Of a DNA stretch of 64,000 nucleotides, positions 55,766 to 64,000 are shown piece by piece. How positions within the stretch are numbered: position 1 is the first letter of the stretch; each line of letters opens with the position of its first letter. Both the position numbers and the translations under genes were made by a program. The notes beneath the pieces were generated by a model. That model had not been told where the DNA came from. It saw nothing but the letters and a program-made list of their open reading frames with translations, and searched no databases. Origin of the DNA: Tenacibaculum tangerinum. GTDB lineage: Bacteria > Bacteroidota > Bacteroidia > Flavobacteriales > Flavobacteriaceae. Location of the stretch: NCBI RefSeq assembly GCF_029853675.1, contig NZ_CP122539.1, positions 2,375,001 to 2,439,000 of the forward strand, read 5' to 3'.

Positions 55766-56820
55766 TATTGAATCGCTTTAACTACTGCTTTTGGTGCTTC
55801 TTTTCGCGTTCCATCAAATCCATCAACCCCGCCTACCGTGGTGTACTTCATTACATATTTTTTATCGGGATGAATGCGTTTGTAAGCACTCTGACACATC
55901 AGCGTCGCTTCGTGGAATCCGCATAAAATTAACTTTAATTTTCCTGGATAGGTGTTTACATCTCCAATAGCATAAATTCCTTCGATATTGGTTTGGTAGT
56001 CTAAGGCATTATTAACTTTAATGGCATTTTTCTCAATTTCTAATCCCCAATTGGCAATCGGTCCTAGTTTTGGAGAGAGTCCGAATAACGGAATAAAATG
56101 CTCGCACGGTAAGGTATATGGTTCTTTGTCTTTTTGTTCAATGATTACACCTTCTACTTTACTATCGCCTACAATTCCTGTTACTTCTGCTGGAGTAATT
56201 AAGGTTAGTTTTCCTTCATTCTTTAGCTCTTGTACTTTATCAACAGAGTCTAACGCTCCTCGAAACTCGTTTCTTCGATGAATTAGGGTGACTGATTTTG
56301 CTACATCGGTTAAGAAAATAGACCAGTCTAAGGCAGAGTCTCCACCGCCTGCAATGACCACATTTTTATCGCGATACATTTCGGGTTCTCTAATCATGTA
56401 TTCTACCCCTTTATCTTCAAAGTCGGCGATATTCGGAATGGGTGGTTTGCGTGGTTCAAAACTTCCTAAACCTCCTGCAATAGCCACCACAGGTGCTTGG
56501 TGTTTGGTTCCTTTATTGGTAGTTACGATAAAGGTTCCGTCGTCTTGTTTTTCTATGGTATCGGCACGTTCTCCTAAAGTAAAACCTGGTTCAAATTGTT
56601 TGATTTGTTCTAGTAATTTATCGGTTAAATCGCCTGCTAAAATCTCTGGATAGGCAGGGATATCGTAAATGGGTTTCTTTGGATAAATTTCTGAACATTG
56701 CCCTCCTGGTTGTGGTAAAGCATCAATTAAATGACAACGTAATTTTAATAATCCTGCTTCAAAAACGGTGAATAGTCCTGTGGGTCCTGCTCCAATAATT
56801 AGTATGTCTGTTTGTATCAT
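55765..56820 (-). CDS. ferredoxin--NADP reductase, thioredoxin-reductase-like type
   Basis: 351 residues. FAD motif IIGAGPTGLF (about 6-15), NAD(P) motif VIAGGGDSALDW (about 150-161), and IYAIGDVNTYPGKLKLILCG near the C terminus. The two-Cys redox motif of thioredoxin reductase is absent, fitting the YumC/FNR2 type. Provides reduced ferredoxin from NADPH. First gene of FNR-VOC-GrpB; preceded by two hairpins in its leader. Confidence 0.92.
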   Translation of the reverse strand: MIQTDILIIGAGPTGLFTVFEAGLLKLRCHLIDALPQPGGQCSEIYPKKPIYDIPAYPEILAGDLTDKLLEQIKQFEPGFTLGERADTIEKQDDGTFIVTTNKGTKHQAPVVAIAGGLGSFEPRKPPIPNIADFEDKGVEYMIREPEMYRDKNVVIAGGGDSALDWSIFLTDVAKSVTLIHRRNEFRGALDSVDKVQELKNEGKLTLITPAEVTGIVGDSKVEGVIIEQKDKEPYTLPCEHFIPLFGLSPKLGPIANWGLEIEKNAIKVNNALDYQTNIEGIYAIGDVNTYPGKLKLILCGFHEATLMCQSAYKRIHPDKKYVMKYTTVGGVDGFDGTRKEAPKAVVKAIQ

Positions 56821-56851
56821 TGTTAGTACACTATGTCTTTTTATACTGACA

Positions 56852-56940
56852 ATTCCTGCCTTTTTAAAGTAAAGCAGGAATATGTATGCGTTAGTGATTG
56901 AGTGGCTTGTTTGAGCTCTTCCAATTTTTTAATTGGAAAG
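56852..56940 (-). other. two hairpins in the leader of the reductase gene
   Basis: Hairpin A: ATTCCTGC (56852-56859) with GCAGGAAT (56874-56881), 8-bp perfect stem with a 14-base loop. Hairpin B: about 56921-56940, TTCCAATT/AATTGGAA around TTTT. Neither is followed by a T-run on the minus strand, so they look regulatory or structural rather than terminators. Confidence 0.45.
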
Positions 56941-57011
56941 CGAGTAACGAAAGCACGCCCGAACGCCCAAAATTAAAATATTTTTTTGCTAAATATCTAA
57001 TTTTTATTAAT

Positions 57012-57248
57012 TTATGCTACGTTTATTACTTCTGTAATTTCGGGTGCGTATTTTTTAATGGTTGCTTCTACTCCGTTTTTCAAGGTCATTTGATTTACTG
57101 AACAACCGCTACAAGCTCCTTCTAATTGTACTTTTACGGTACTGTCTTCTATAGATAATAACTTAATATTACCCCCGTCACTTACTAAAAAAGGTCGGAT
57201 TTCTTCCAACGCTTTTTCTACGTTATTTCTTATATCTTCTGTTGCCAT
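57012..57248 (-). CDS. NifU C-terminal domain family protein
   Basis: 78 residues, Fe-S scaffold/carrier (NfuA-like). Conserved CxxC is present: GACSGCSVNQMTLKNGVEATIK (Cys about 47 and 50). It lies downstream of Mrp on the same strand, so the two form a Fe-S assembly pair, and upstream of the ferredoxin reductase. Confidence 0.92.
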   Translation of the reverse strand: MATEDIRNNVEKALEEIRPFLVSDGGNIKLLSIEDSTVKVQLEGACSGCSVNQMTLKNGVEATIKKYAPEITEVINVA

Positions 57249-57383
57249 AACTAGCCCCTCTTAATCTCCCTTCTGAGGAGAAACTCAAAACAGGGTATCT
57301 GAGTTTCGTTTATAATTTCTTATTCACATTAGGTATTTTATGAACCATGTCATATACTCACTTTTCCATCCTTAAAGGTGGAT

Positions 57384-58511
57384 TTATTTTGAGCTACAAC
57401 CACTCATGGTAGTAATTCGTACTACTTCTGTGGGTGGTAAGTTTGCATTTCTTTTTAATAGTTGTGAAACCATTTCTTTGGTTACCTCGGTAAAGGCTTC
57501 TGCCAATGGTGTGTTTTCTTGTAAGGCTACTGGATGCCCAACATCTCCTGCTTCACGTATGCTCTGTACTAAGGGTATTTCTCCTAAGAAACTTGTTTCA
57601 ATATCTTCTGCTAAGTTTTTAGCACCTCCTTGTCCGAAAATATAATATTTATTGTTCGGGAGTTCTACTGGTGTAAAATACGCCATATTTTCAACGATAC
57701 CTAATACGGGCACGTTAATGCTTTCTTGCTGAAACATGGCTACTCCTTTTTTAGCATCTGCTAAGGCAATGTTTTGTGGTGTACTTACGACGACTGCTCC
57801 GTTAATGGGTACTGCTTGTACTATAGATAAGTGTACATCTCCTGTTCCTGGAGGTAGGTCGATTAGTAAGAAGTCTAACTCGCCCCAATCGGCATCAAAT
57901 ATTAATTGGTTTAATGCTTTGGAAGCCATTGGTCCACGCCAAATTACTGCTTGGTTTGGGTCTGTAAAAAATCCTAATGACAATAACTTGACTCCATAGC
58001 TTTCAATCGGCTTCATTTTCGAACGTCCATTAACGTTGACTGCTAACGGTTTTTCTTTTTCCACATCAAACATTAGGTGTTGCGAGGGTCCGTATACATC
58101 GGCATCTAGCACTCCTACTTTGAAGCCCATTTTTGCTAGAGATACTGCCATGTTTGAGGTAATGGTAGATTTTCCTACGCCTCCTTTACCTGAGGCAATG
58201 GCAATAATATTTTGAATATTCGGAATTTCTTTACCTCTAATTTGATTTGGTTTTTCTTTTGGCTGAACTTCTACCTTCACATTCACTTTTACATCGATTT
58301 TTTGGTCAACGTGCTGGTGAATGGCTTTCATTATCTCTACTTCTACCTTCTTTTTTGCTTGTAATGACGGATTGGCAATGGTAACATCTACAATTACCTC
58401 ATCTCCAAAGGTAACGACATTGGTTATATTTTCGTTTTCTACTAAACTTTTACCTTCTCCGGGTGCGGTTATCGATTCTAACGCTTTGTATATATCTTGT
58501 TTTTTTATCAT
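57384..58511 (-). CDS. Mrp/NBP35-family ATP-binding Fe-S carrier (ApbC-like)
   Basis: 375 residues. N-terminal MIP18/DUF59 domain (about 1-85), then the P-loop GKGGVGKST at 108-116, GVLDADVYGPS and DLPPGTGDVHLSI (about 216). The family's usual CxxC near NMAYF is replaced here by TPVE, and the only other candidates are the lone Cys in SGCSSK at the C terminus. How it holds a cluster is therefore unclear. Same strand and just upstream of the NifU gene. Confidence 0.9.
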   Translation of the reverse strand: MIKKQDIYKALESITAPGEGKSLVENENITNVVTFGDEVIVDVTIANPSLQAKKKVEVEIMKAIHQHVDQKIDVKVNVKVEVQPKEKPNQIRGKEIPNIQNIIAIASGKGGVGKSTITSNMAVSLAKMGFKVGVLDADVYGPSQHLMFDVEKEKPLAVNVNGRSKMKPIESYGVKLLSLGFFTDPNQAVIWRGPMASKALNQLIFDADWGELDFLLIDLPPGTGDVHLSIVQAVPINGAVVVSTPQNIALADAKKGVAMFQQESINVPVLGIVENMAYFTPVELPNNKYYIFGQGGAKNLAEDIETSFLGEIPLVQSIREAGDVGHPVALQENTPLAEAFTEVTKEMVSQLLKRNANLPPTEVVRITTMSGCSSK

Positions 58512-58747
58512 TGGGCTCTATGCTTTAAGCAATATGCTCTATGCTATGTTCTTTTGCTTATTTTTATTTAATCTTAACTGCAAAGATACGTTTTAGCCCT
58601 CAGAAAATAAAGTGTTTAAATTGGGAATATTTATAGGCTGATAGGTTGGTTTTATAGATGAGTTCTCGATATGATTTTCTTTCGGAAAATTACTCCTGAC
58701 ATCTAAAATTTAATGTTTTTTATCGGCTTTTGAAAATGCAAGAACAA

Positions 58748-59074
58748 TTAGCGCAATTCTTCACTCGGATTCCAAAATACCTTTTCAAAATCTTGAATTT
58801 GATTATCAATTACTTTGATTCCTTCGCTTTCTAATAATTGTTGCATCAAATTGGTTCCTTCAAAGTGATGCTTTCCTGTTAACAAGCCTTTTCTATTTAC
58901 GACTCGGTGTGCGGGTACTTCTTTTTCTGAAGAGTTATTCATCGCCCAACCTACCATTCTTGCTGAACGTGCTGCTCCTAAATACGTGGCAATGGCTCCG
59001 TAACTGGTTACTCTTCCGTAAGGAATTAATCGTGCTACTTCATACACTTTTTCGAAGAAGTTTTTGTTTGTCAT
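58748..59074 (-). CDS. MGMT-family alkyltransferase-like (ATL) protein
   Basis: 108 residues. Conserved YGRVTSYGAIATYLG and ARMVGWAMNN. The methyl-acceptor PCHRVV motif reads PAHRVV, so it cannot remove the alkyl group. ATL proteins bind O6-alkylguanine and pass it to nucleotide excision repair. Confidence 0.9.
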   Translation of the reverse strand: MTNKNFFEKVYEVARLIPYGRVTSYGAIATYLGAARSARMVGWAMNNSSEKEVPAHRVVNRKGLLTGKHHFEGTNLMQQLLESEGIKVIDNQIQDFEKVFWNPSEELR

Positions 59075-59126
59075 AATGTAAAGATAACGACATTTAACGA
59101 ATACCTATCGACCTAAGAAAATCATA

Positions 59127-59153
59127 AAAAAAATCCTGCTAAAAACAGGATTA
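59127..59153 (-). terminator. intrinsic terminator at the trmB end
   Basis: AATCCTG and CAGGATT arms around a 7-base loop, with a T-run of eight on the minus strand, overlapping the trmB stop codon (59151-59153). Confidence 0.75.
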
Positions 59154-59822
59154 GTAATTAAGTTTGAATTTTATATACGTAATCGGCTTTCCGATTTCTA
59201 AATATTGTTTTTCGTAGAAGGTTTGTGTGCCTGTTACTTCTTCTGGACTATATACGTTTTTATATACATCGTGGTTGGCGTGCAATATTTCGTGACCTTC
59301 TCCGTGTAACAAGCCTAAGGTATACCCGTGCATAAATTCACTATCGGTTTTTAGGTTAACGGTTCCTTCTGAGTTTAAAATACGGTGGTATTTCTTTAAA
59401 AACTCCGTATTGGTCATGCGATGTTTGGTGCGTTTGTATTTTATTTGAGGATCGGGAAAGGTTATCCAAATTTCAGAGACTTCATTTTCAGCAAAAATAT
59501 GGTCTACCAACTCAATTTGGGTTCTGATAAAAGCAACATTGTTTAGGTTGTTTTCGAGTGCAGTTTTGGCTCCTCGCCAAAAACGAGCTCCTTTAATATC
59601 GATTCCAATAAAGTTTTTATCAGGGTGCTTTTCAGCTAAAGCAATCGTGTACTCACCCTTACCACAGCCGAGTTCTAAAACTATGGGGTTGTCGTTTTTA
59701 AAAAAGGTGTACCATTTTCCTTGATACGAAAAATTGTTGATGACTTCTTCTCGTGTAGGCTGAATAACATTAGCAAACGTTTCATTTTCTTTGAAACGCT
59801 TTAATTTATTTTTACTTCCCAA
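59151..59822 (-). CDS. trmB: tRNA (guanosine(46)-N7)-methyltransferase
   Basis: 223 residues, SAM-dependent. Motif I LELGCGKGEYTIAL (about 49-62), GIDIKGARFWRGAKT, WITFPDPQIKYKRTKHRM (about 118-135), and LKTDSEFMHGYTLGLL. Full length. Precedes the MGMT gene on the same strand, with its own terminator. Confidence 0.93.
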   Translation of the reverse strand: MGSKNKLKRFKENETFANVIQPTREEVINNFSYQGKWYTFFKNDNPIVLELGCGKGEYTIALAEKHPDKNFIGIDIKGARFWRGAKTALENNLNNVAFIRTQIELVDHIFAENEVSEIWITFPDPQIKYKRTKHRMTNTEFLKKYHRILNSEGTVNLKTDSEFMHGYTLGLLHGEGHEILHANHDVYKNVYSPEEVTGTQTFYEKQYLEIGKPITYIKFKLNY

Positions 59823-59834
59823 ATTTAGTAGAAA

Positions 59835-60056
59835 TTAGGCTCTATCTTCTGTTCCTTCTTTTAAGAAAATAGATGATTGCCACATCCAGTAAGCGAATAA
59901 CACTAATAAAACTATTAAAAATAACCAGTTTATAGTGTTAGAAGTCCACCAACCACCTGGCGATTTCGCTACTGTTAAACGTAACCAATCAAAAGGTAAG
60001 AATAAAAAGTCGGTAAATAAACTACCAATCCATCTAAAAATATTGCCTGCTATCAT
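59835..60056 (-). CDS. small membrane protein, DUF6341-like
   Basis: 73 residues. Amphipathic N terminus (FRWIGSLFTDFLFLPFDWLRL) then WWTSNTINWLFLIVLLVLFAYW, one clear helix, and an acidic tail ending GTEDRA. In Flavobacteriaceae similar short proteins sit beside a DUF6427 gene and upp, exactly as here. Function unknown. Confidence 0.7.
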   Translation of the reverse strand: MIAGNIFRWIGSLFTDFLFLPFDWLRLTVAKSPGGWWTSNTINWLFLIVLLVLFAYWMWQSSIFLKEGTEDRA

Positions 60057-60098
60057 ATCTTAAGTATCTTTACAGTTGCAAAAATATAAAAAGAAACC

Positions 60099-61019
60099 AT
60101 GTTAGCCAATTTTTTCGGTAAATCTAAGCCTATTAATTTTATTGTGCTGTTTGTACTTTTTTTAGGATATTTTGTTTTACATATTTTTTCTAGGGAATTG
60201 TCTTTTAGCCTTTTAAAAGAGTTGGGTTGGTTTTTGGTTGTTTTTTCTATTTACAATTTTATTCTTACAAAGAATTTATTGACCTATGATAGTTCGTTTG
60301 CTTTCTTATTTTTTGTGCTATTATTTGGATTTTTTCCGGATACAATAGCCACAAACAACACTTTTTTTGCCAATTTAACGATCTTACTTTTTTTGAGAAA
60401 AGTATACAGTTTACAGTCGCCTAAAAATGTTCTTCATAAATTATTTGATGGAGGTTTATGGTTAGGAATCTCGTTTTTAATAGAACCTTATACTTCTTTG
60501 CTAATCGTGTTGCTTTACGCCTCAATATTTTTACATCAACGTTTTACCTATCAAACGTTATTAATTCCATTAATTGGTGTTTTTGGACCTGTTTTTTTGT
60601 ACTTCACTTACTATTTTTGGTATGATGAAGTTGAGAAATTTTACGCTCTTTTTAATTGGAATTTTTATCCAGATATACGTTTTTACACGAACGATAAATA
60701 CTTATTTCCTATACTTTTTATCGGGTTCTTTTCAATTGCTTCTATCTTTTTAAAAAGTCCTAAAGCCTTTTCTGTATCGAATAAATTTAGAAGAAACTGG
60801 ATATTGATTCTTACCAATCTTATTATTTCGCTACTCATTTTAATTTTAGTGGAAAATAAAAATGGTACTGAGTTTATGTATGTCTTTTTTCCCGTTTCTG
60901 TTGTTTTGGCAAACGGAATTGAGAGTTTTCAAAAAAAATGGTTTATAAATCTTATACTTATTGCGTTTTTAATAACTTCTTTTGTAGTAAGTTTTAGATA
61001 TTACAATTTTATTCCGTAA
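60099..61019 (+). CDS. integral membrane protein, DUF6427-like
   Basis: 306 residues with about nine helices and very few charged residues in the core. Helices start IVLFVLFLGYFVLHIF. Function unknown; possibly linked to cell-envelope processes since it is conserved next to upp in the family (context inference). Divergent from the DUF6341-like gene (42 bases apart); its 3' end overlaps upp by 19 bases tail to tail. Confidence 0.72.
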   Translation: MLANFFGKSKPINFIVLFVLFLGYFVLHIFSRELSFSLLKELGWFLVVFSIYNFILTKNLLTYDSSFAFLFFVLLFGFFPDTIATNNTFFANLTILLFLRKVYSLQSPKNVLHKLFDGGLWLGISFLIEPYTSLLIVLLYASIFLHQRFTYQTLLIPLIGVFGPVFLYFTYYFWYDEVEKFYALFNWNFYPDIRFYTNDKYLFPILFIGFFSIASIFLKSPKAFSVSNKFRRNWILILTNLIISLLILILVENKNGTEFMYVFFPVSVVLANGIESFQKKWFINLILIAFLITSFVVSFRYYNFIP

Positions 61020-61654
61020 GCTAAATCACCCGCATCTCCTAACCCTGGAACGATATATCCTCTGTCGTTTAACTTTTCGTCGATATCGGCAATCCATAAG
61101 TTTGTGTTTTCTGGAAAATGTTTTTCGACATAGGCCACGCCTTCAACAGAGCCTATAACAGATACTAGTATTATTTCTTTGGGTGTTCCGTATTTTTTGA
61201 TGCCTTGGTAAACGGCAACCATCGAACGACCAGTTGCCAGCATTGGGTCTACTAACAATAGTGTTTTCCCATCAATTGAAGGGGCTGCAAAATATTCAAC
61301 TACTATTTCAAATTCTTCATCGTTATTGGGGTGATGACGATATGCTGAAATAAAGGCATTTTCGGCATCGTCAAAATAGTTTAACATTCCGTTATGTAAG
61401 GGTAATCCTGCTCTTAGAATTGAACATAGTACAATATCTTTGTTTGGCAAGGTTGCTTTTTTCGTTCCTAGGGGTGTGGTTATTTCTTCAGTGGTGTAGG
61501 TTAATTCTTTACTAAGTTCATACGCTAAAACTTCGCCTATACGCTCAATATTTCTACGAAAACGCATCGAATCTTTTTGAATTGTAACGTCTCTGAGTTC
61601 AGCTAGGAATTTAGTAAGAATAGAATTTTGTTTGGCTATATGGTGCGTTTTCAT
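61001..61654 (-). CDS. upp: uracil phosphoribosyltransferase
   Basis: Converts uracil plus PRPP to UMP. 217 residues. PRPP loop LVDPMLATGRSMVAVYQGI (about 134-152) and C-terminal uracil-binding segment IVPGLGDAGDLAYG (about 200-213). Intact. Confidence 0.95.
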   Translation of the reverse strand: MKTHHIAKQNSILTKFLAELRDVTIQKDSMRFRRNIERIGEVLAYELSKELTYTTEEITTPLGTKKATLPNKDIVLCSILRAGLPLHNGMLNYFDDAENAFISAYRHHPNNDEEFEIVVEYFAAPSIDGKTLLLVDPMLATGRSMVAVYQGIKKYGTPKEIILVSVIGSVEGVAYVEKHFPENTNLWIADIDEKLNDRGYIVPGLGDAGDLAYGIKL

Positions 61655-61693
61655 GAATGTGTTCTTTTTTTGTTCTGCAAAAGTAACAGAAAT

Positions 61694-62470
61694 TTATCGG
61701 GGTTTTATAAAGTTAGCTAATGCTTTATGTAATTCTATTGTGGCTTCTAGGTGGCTCATGTGTCCGTTAGGCAATTCGACCAAAGGTGTGTGTGTTCTTT
61801 TTGCTTCTTTTACTACTGTATCATAATTTAATATAGGGTCTTGTTTTCCTGTTATTAGTAACCGCTTTTCTATGGTTTGTAAGGGCTTTTCTTCATTGCT
61901 TCGCAAGCACATTCCTTCACTGGCTGCTATATACCCTCTTACAGGGGTTTGTAAAGCTTGTTTTCGTACTTTTTCTATTTCTTTGGAAAGTTTTGTTCGC
62001 ATGTGTTCAGCAAACAAATTACTAATAGACATGGTTACTAATGTCTCATAGTTTTCTTTTGCCATGTTATTGGCTCTTTTGCGTAACTTTTTTCGTTCTT
62101 CACTGTCTGCCATAGTAGTAGAATTCATCAAGCAGATACCCTTCACATTTTTTGGATATTTTTTTGCAAAAGCTAGCGAAACATACCCTCCCATAGAATG
62201 CCCTATAAAAATAGCACGACGAATTTTTACTTTTTTAAGCACTGCTTTTACCGCTTCTGCCATTTCTTCCATCGTATGAATGTAGCCTGTACAGCCTGTT
62301 TTTCCATGTCCCAATAAATCAATGCAAACAACACGATTCCTTTTGGATATCTCTTTAGTTAATGATGTCCACATACTACTATTTTCTAAAAAACCATGTA
62401 ATAGCACAACACAACTTCCTTTGCCTGTATCTGTATAAAAAACCGTTGTTTCCTTAAATTTTGCAATCAT
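61694..62470 (-). CDS. alpha/beta-fold hydrolase
   Basis: 258 residues. Oxyanion HGFLENSSMW (about 25), nucleophile elbow IGHSMGG (Ser about 91), Asp in ITGKQDPIL, and final His in NGHMSHLEA. Typical small esterase/hydrolase; substrate unknown. Upstream of upp on the same strand by 39 bases. Confidence 0.9.
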   Translation of the reverse strand: MIAKFKETTVFYTDTGKGSCVVLLHGFLENSSMWTSLTKEISKRNRVVCIDLLGHGKTGCTGYIHTMEEMAEAVKAVLKKVKIRRAIFIGHSMGGYVSLAFAKKYPKNVKGICLMNSTTMADSEERKKLRKRANNMAKENYETLVTMSISNLFAEHMRTKLSKEIEKVRKQALQTPVRGYIAASEGMCLRSNEEKPLQTIEKRLLITGKQDPILNYDTVVKEAKRTHTPLVELPNGHMSHLEATIELHKALANFIKPR

Positions 62471-62509
62471 TTTTTAATGTATATTCGTCACTTACTAATT
62501 GGTTAAGCA

Positions 62510-63811
62510 ATGCACAAAACTAAGGAGATATTTATAAACGGGTTCGCTTTATTTTCAATGTTTTTTGGCGCTGGAAATTTAATATTGCCCCCGTTTTTGG
62601 GTAAAAATGCGGGCGATTTGTGGTTTTGGGTAACTATTGGCTTTTTTATTACGGCTGTTTTTATTCCTATGATAGGAATTTTAGCACATGCTAAATTACA
62701 GGGAACCATGTACGATTTTGGCAAAAAGGTGTCTCCTGCTTTTAGTCTCATATATTGCTTTGTAGTATATGCTATTTGTATTACTTTGCCCGCGCCTAGA
62801 ACGGCTTCGGTTACTCATGAAATGGCAATCGCACCTTACTTTCAGCAGAGTAGTTCTTTGCTGACCAGTACTATTTATTTCGGACTTGTTTTCCTTTTCG
62901 TTATCAATCGTTCAAAGGTCTTAACCATACTAGGTAAGTTTTTAACTCCTCTTATTATTGTTATTCTATTAGCTATTATTTTCGTGGGAATTTCTACGGC
63001 TCCTGAAATCGTAATAAATTCAACGACATTACAACATCCTTTTGTTGATGGTGTATTGGAGGGATATCAAACATTTGATGCGATTGCCTCTATTGTTGTA
63101 GGTGGTGTGTTGGTTATTTCTATGAATTTTAATTCTAATTCAACTTTTGAAGAGAAAAAAGAGGTGATTATCAAGGCTGGAATTATTGCTGGTTTGGGGT
63201 TGTTAATTATTTATACGGGGCTTATTTACATTGGTTTTTTATTTAGTGCTACTTTTGGTGAGAACGCCACTAGAACAGCAATACTAAACTCGTTGAGTTA
63301 TCAAACTTTAGGAAATATTGGGAGTGTTTTTCTAAGTGTTTTGGTCGCTTTGGCTTGTTTTACAACTGCTGTTGGAATTATTACTGGAACAGCCGATTAT
63401 TTTAAAGGGGCTTGTAATAACTCTCAAAAAATATTTATTGTTACCGCTGTTATAGGATGCTTACTCGGTGTTGCCATGGGACAATTAAATGTAGGGCACA
63501 TTATAAACATTGCTTTGCCTGCTTTGATGTTTATTTATCCGATTACTATTGTTTTGATTTTGTTGAATGTGTTTCCTGTAAAATATGCCTCGCCTTTGGT
63601 TTTTAAAATTGTAATCGGTGTTACTTTTCTATTTAGTATTCCTGATTTTTTAGGCTTTTTTATTCATAATACTTCTTTAACAGATATAAAAACTCATCTT
63701 CCGTTAGCAGATAAAAATTTAGGTTGGGTTTTACCTGCAGCTATAAGTTTTATACTAGCTAATGTAATTCAAAAGAGAAAAGACAGGCTTACACCCTTGA
63801 ACGATAGCTAA
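62510..63811 (+). CDS. brnQ: branched-chain amino acid transport system II carrier protein
   Basis: 433 residues, 12 helices, LIVCS family Na+/H+ symporter for Leu/Ile/Val. N-terminal INGFALFSMFFGAGNLILPP is the family signature, followed by GNLILPPFLGKNAGDLWFW. Intact. Divergent from the alpha/beta hydrolase gene. Confidence 0.92.
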   Translation: MHKTKEIFINGFALFSMFFGAGNLILPPFLGKNAGDLWFWVTIGFFITAVFIPMIGILAHAKLQGTMYDFGKKVSPAFSLIYCFVVYAICITLPAPRTASVTHEMAIAPYFQQSSSLLTSTIYFGLVFLFVINRSKVLTILGKFLTPLIIVILLAIIFVGISTAPEIVINSTTLQHPFVDGVLEGYQTFDAIASIVVGGVLVISMNFNSNSTFEEKKEVIIKAGIIAGLGLLIIYTGLIYIGFLFSATFGENATRTAILNSLSYQTLGNIGSVFLSVLVALACFTTAVGIITGTADYFKGACNNSQKIFIVTAVIGCLLGVAMGQLNVGHIINIALPALMFIYPITIVLILLNVFPVKYASPLVFKIVIGVTFLFSIPDFLGFFIHNTSLTDIKTHLPLADKNLGWVLPAAISFILANVIQKRKDRLTPLNDS

Positions 63812-63911
63812 ATGCTATAGAAATGGGATAATTACTTGTAAACCAAATCAATAAACAAGCTCTTAAAATTAGTGATATCGTTCAAAAATGGATTCTCTTT
63901 TTTAAATCCTT

Positions 63912-64000
63912 ATGAAAGTACAAATAACTCAAAAATATTTAAAAGAAGACTTATTACATACTTTTAAATGGGTTTTCCATAAACTTATCGCAGATAATTT
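63912..64000 (+). CDS. start of a gene running off the window (partial)
   Basis: ATG at 63912 opens a frame with no stop to the window edge (29 codons: MKVQITQKYLKEDLLHTFKW...). Composition is protein-like, with KW/WVFHKL aromatic-basic residues, but the family is not recognisable from so short a piece. Confidence 0.45.
   Translation, partial: MKVQITQKYLKEDLLHTFKWVFHKLIADN

Noticed and set aside
58748..59074. Active O6-methylguanine methyltransferase
   Set aside because: Acceptor Cys is replaced by Ala (PAHRVV), so it is an ATL protein.
1..64000. CRISPR arrays, rRNA genes, integrons, prophage
   Set aside because: No regularly spaced repeats, rRNA segments, integrase or phage structural genes were seen.

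Overview
The window looks like chromosome from a low-GC marine member of the Bacteroidota, family Flavobacteriaceae (Tenacibaculum/Polaribacter-like; genus not provable from sequence alone). Reasons: promoters of the Bacteroidota type (TTG about 19-21 nt upstream of TAnnTTTG), few Shine-Dalgarno sequences, a TonB-dependent receptor with an N-terminal carboxypeptidase-like domain, a GT117/DUF2723 membrane glycosyltransferase, a FeoB-associated Cys-rich protein, and the tyrosine/tryptophan catabolic set typical of the family. Most of the window is ordinary housekeeping DNA with short intergenic gaps.

Layout. 0-7.6 kb: partial dut, gpsA, an ACT-like protein, an MFS exporter, an outer-membrane protein, a small Cys-rich peptide gene with a double-glycine-like leader, gltX, a second outer-membrane protein and a TerB-like protein. 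7.6-9.1 kb is a decayed spot: a truncated gene start abutting an IS982-family remnant. 9.1-16 kb: trhO, a frameshifted U32 peptidase and a ferredoxin in one operon, an OFA-type transporter, asd, an HD hydrolase, a candidate small RNA and an enoyl-CoA hydratase. 16-22 kb: NtrY-like kinase, DNA polymerase III delta', then the divergent feoA-feoB-feoB-associated operon. Two tandem tRNA-Gln units (22.6-22.8 kb) precede the large GT117 gene. 26.0-29.3 kb holds a 2.9 kb module of two lipoproteins flanked by diverged direct copies of the GT117/deacetylase gene junction. 29-38.6 kb: deacetylase, a thioredoxin-fold protein without cysteines, a phosphoesterase, polA, tRNA-Ala, and two genes each broken by one missing base in an A7 run (AddB-like nuclease, nitrilase-type amidase). 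38.6-49.4 kb: gapN, acyl-ACP desaturase, plsC, a TonB-dependent receptor, pgi, an M23 peptidase and a DUF3108 protein. 49.5-53.8 kb: kynA, hppD, a four-helix-bundle gene, hmgA and a [2Fe-2S] ferredoxin. 53.8-59.8 kb: sterol-desaturase-like protein, GrpB-like, VOC, ferredoxin-NADP reductase, NifU, Mrp, an alkyltransferase-like protein and trmB. 59.8-64 kb: two small membrane-protein families, upp, an alpha/beta hydrolase, brnQ and a partial gene.

How genes work together. FeoA/FeoB/FeoB-associated protein form a ferrous-iron uptake unit. NifU and Mrp (Fe-S cluster assembly) sit beside a ferredoxin-NADP reductase and a [2Fe-2S] ferredoxin that could supply electrons to the diiron desaturases nearby. 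HppD and HmgA carry tyrosine from 4-hydroxyphenylpyruvate to maleylacetoacetate, and KynA opens the tryptophan/kynurenine route.

The most interesting signals are (1) the 49-residue leader-plus-Cys-rich-core peptide at 4.6 kb, (2) palindromic repeat elements lying in frame inside gltX and polA, (3) the lipoprotein module inserted with about 230 bp flank duplication, each copy decayed only on its unused side, (4) a predicted promoter-terminator small RNA at 15.2 kb, and (5) several single-base frameshifts. No CRISPR array, phage, toxin-antitoxin or integron module was seen.
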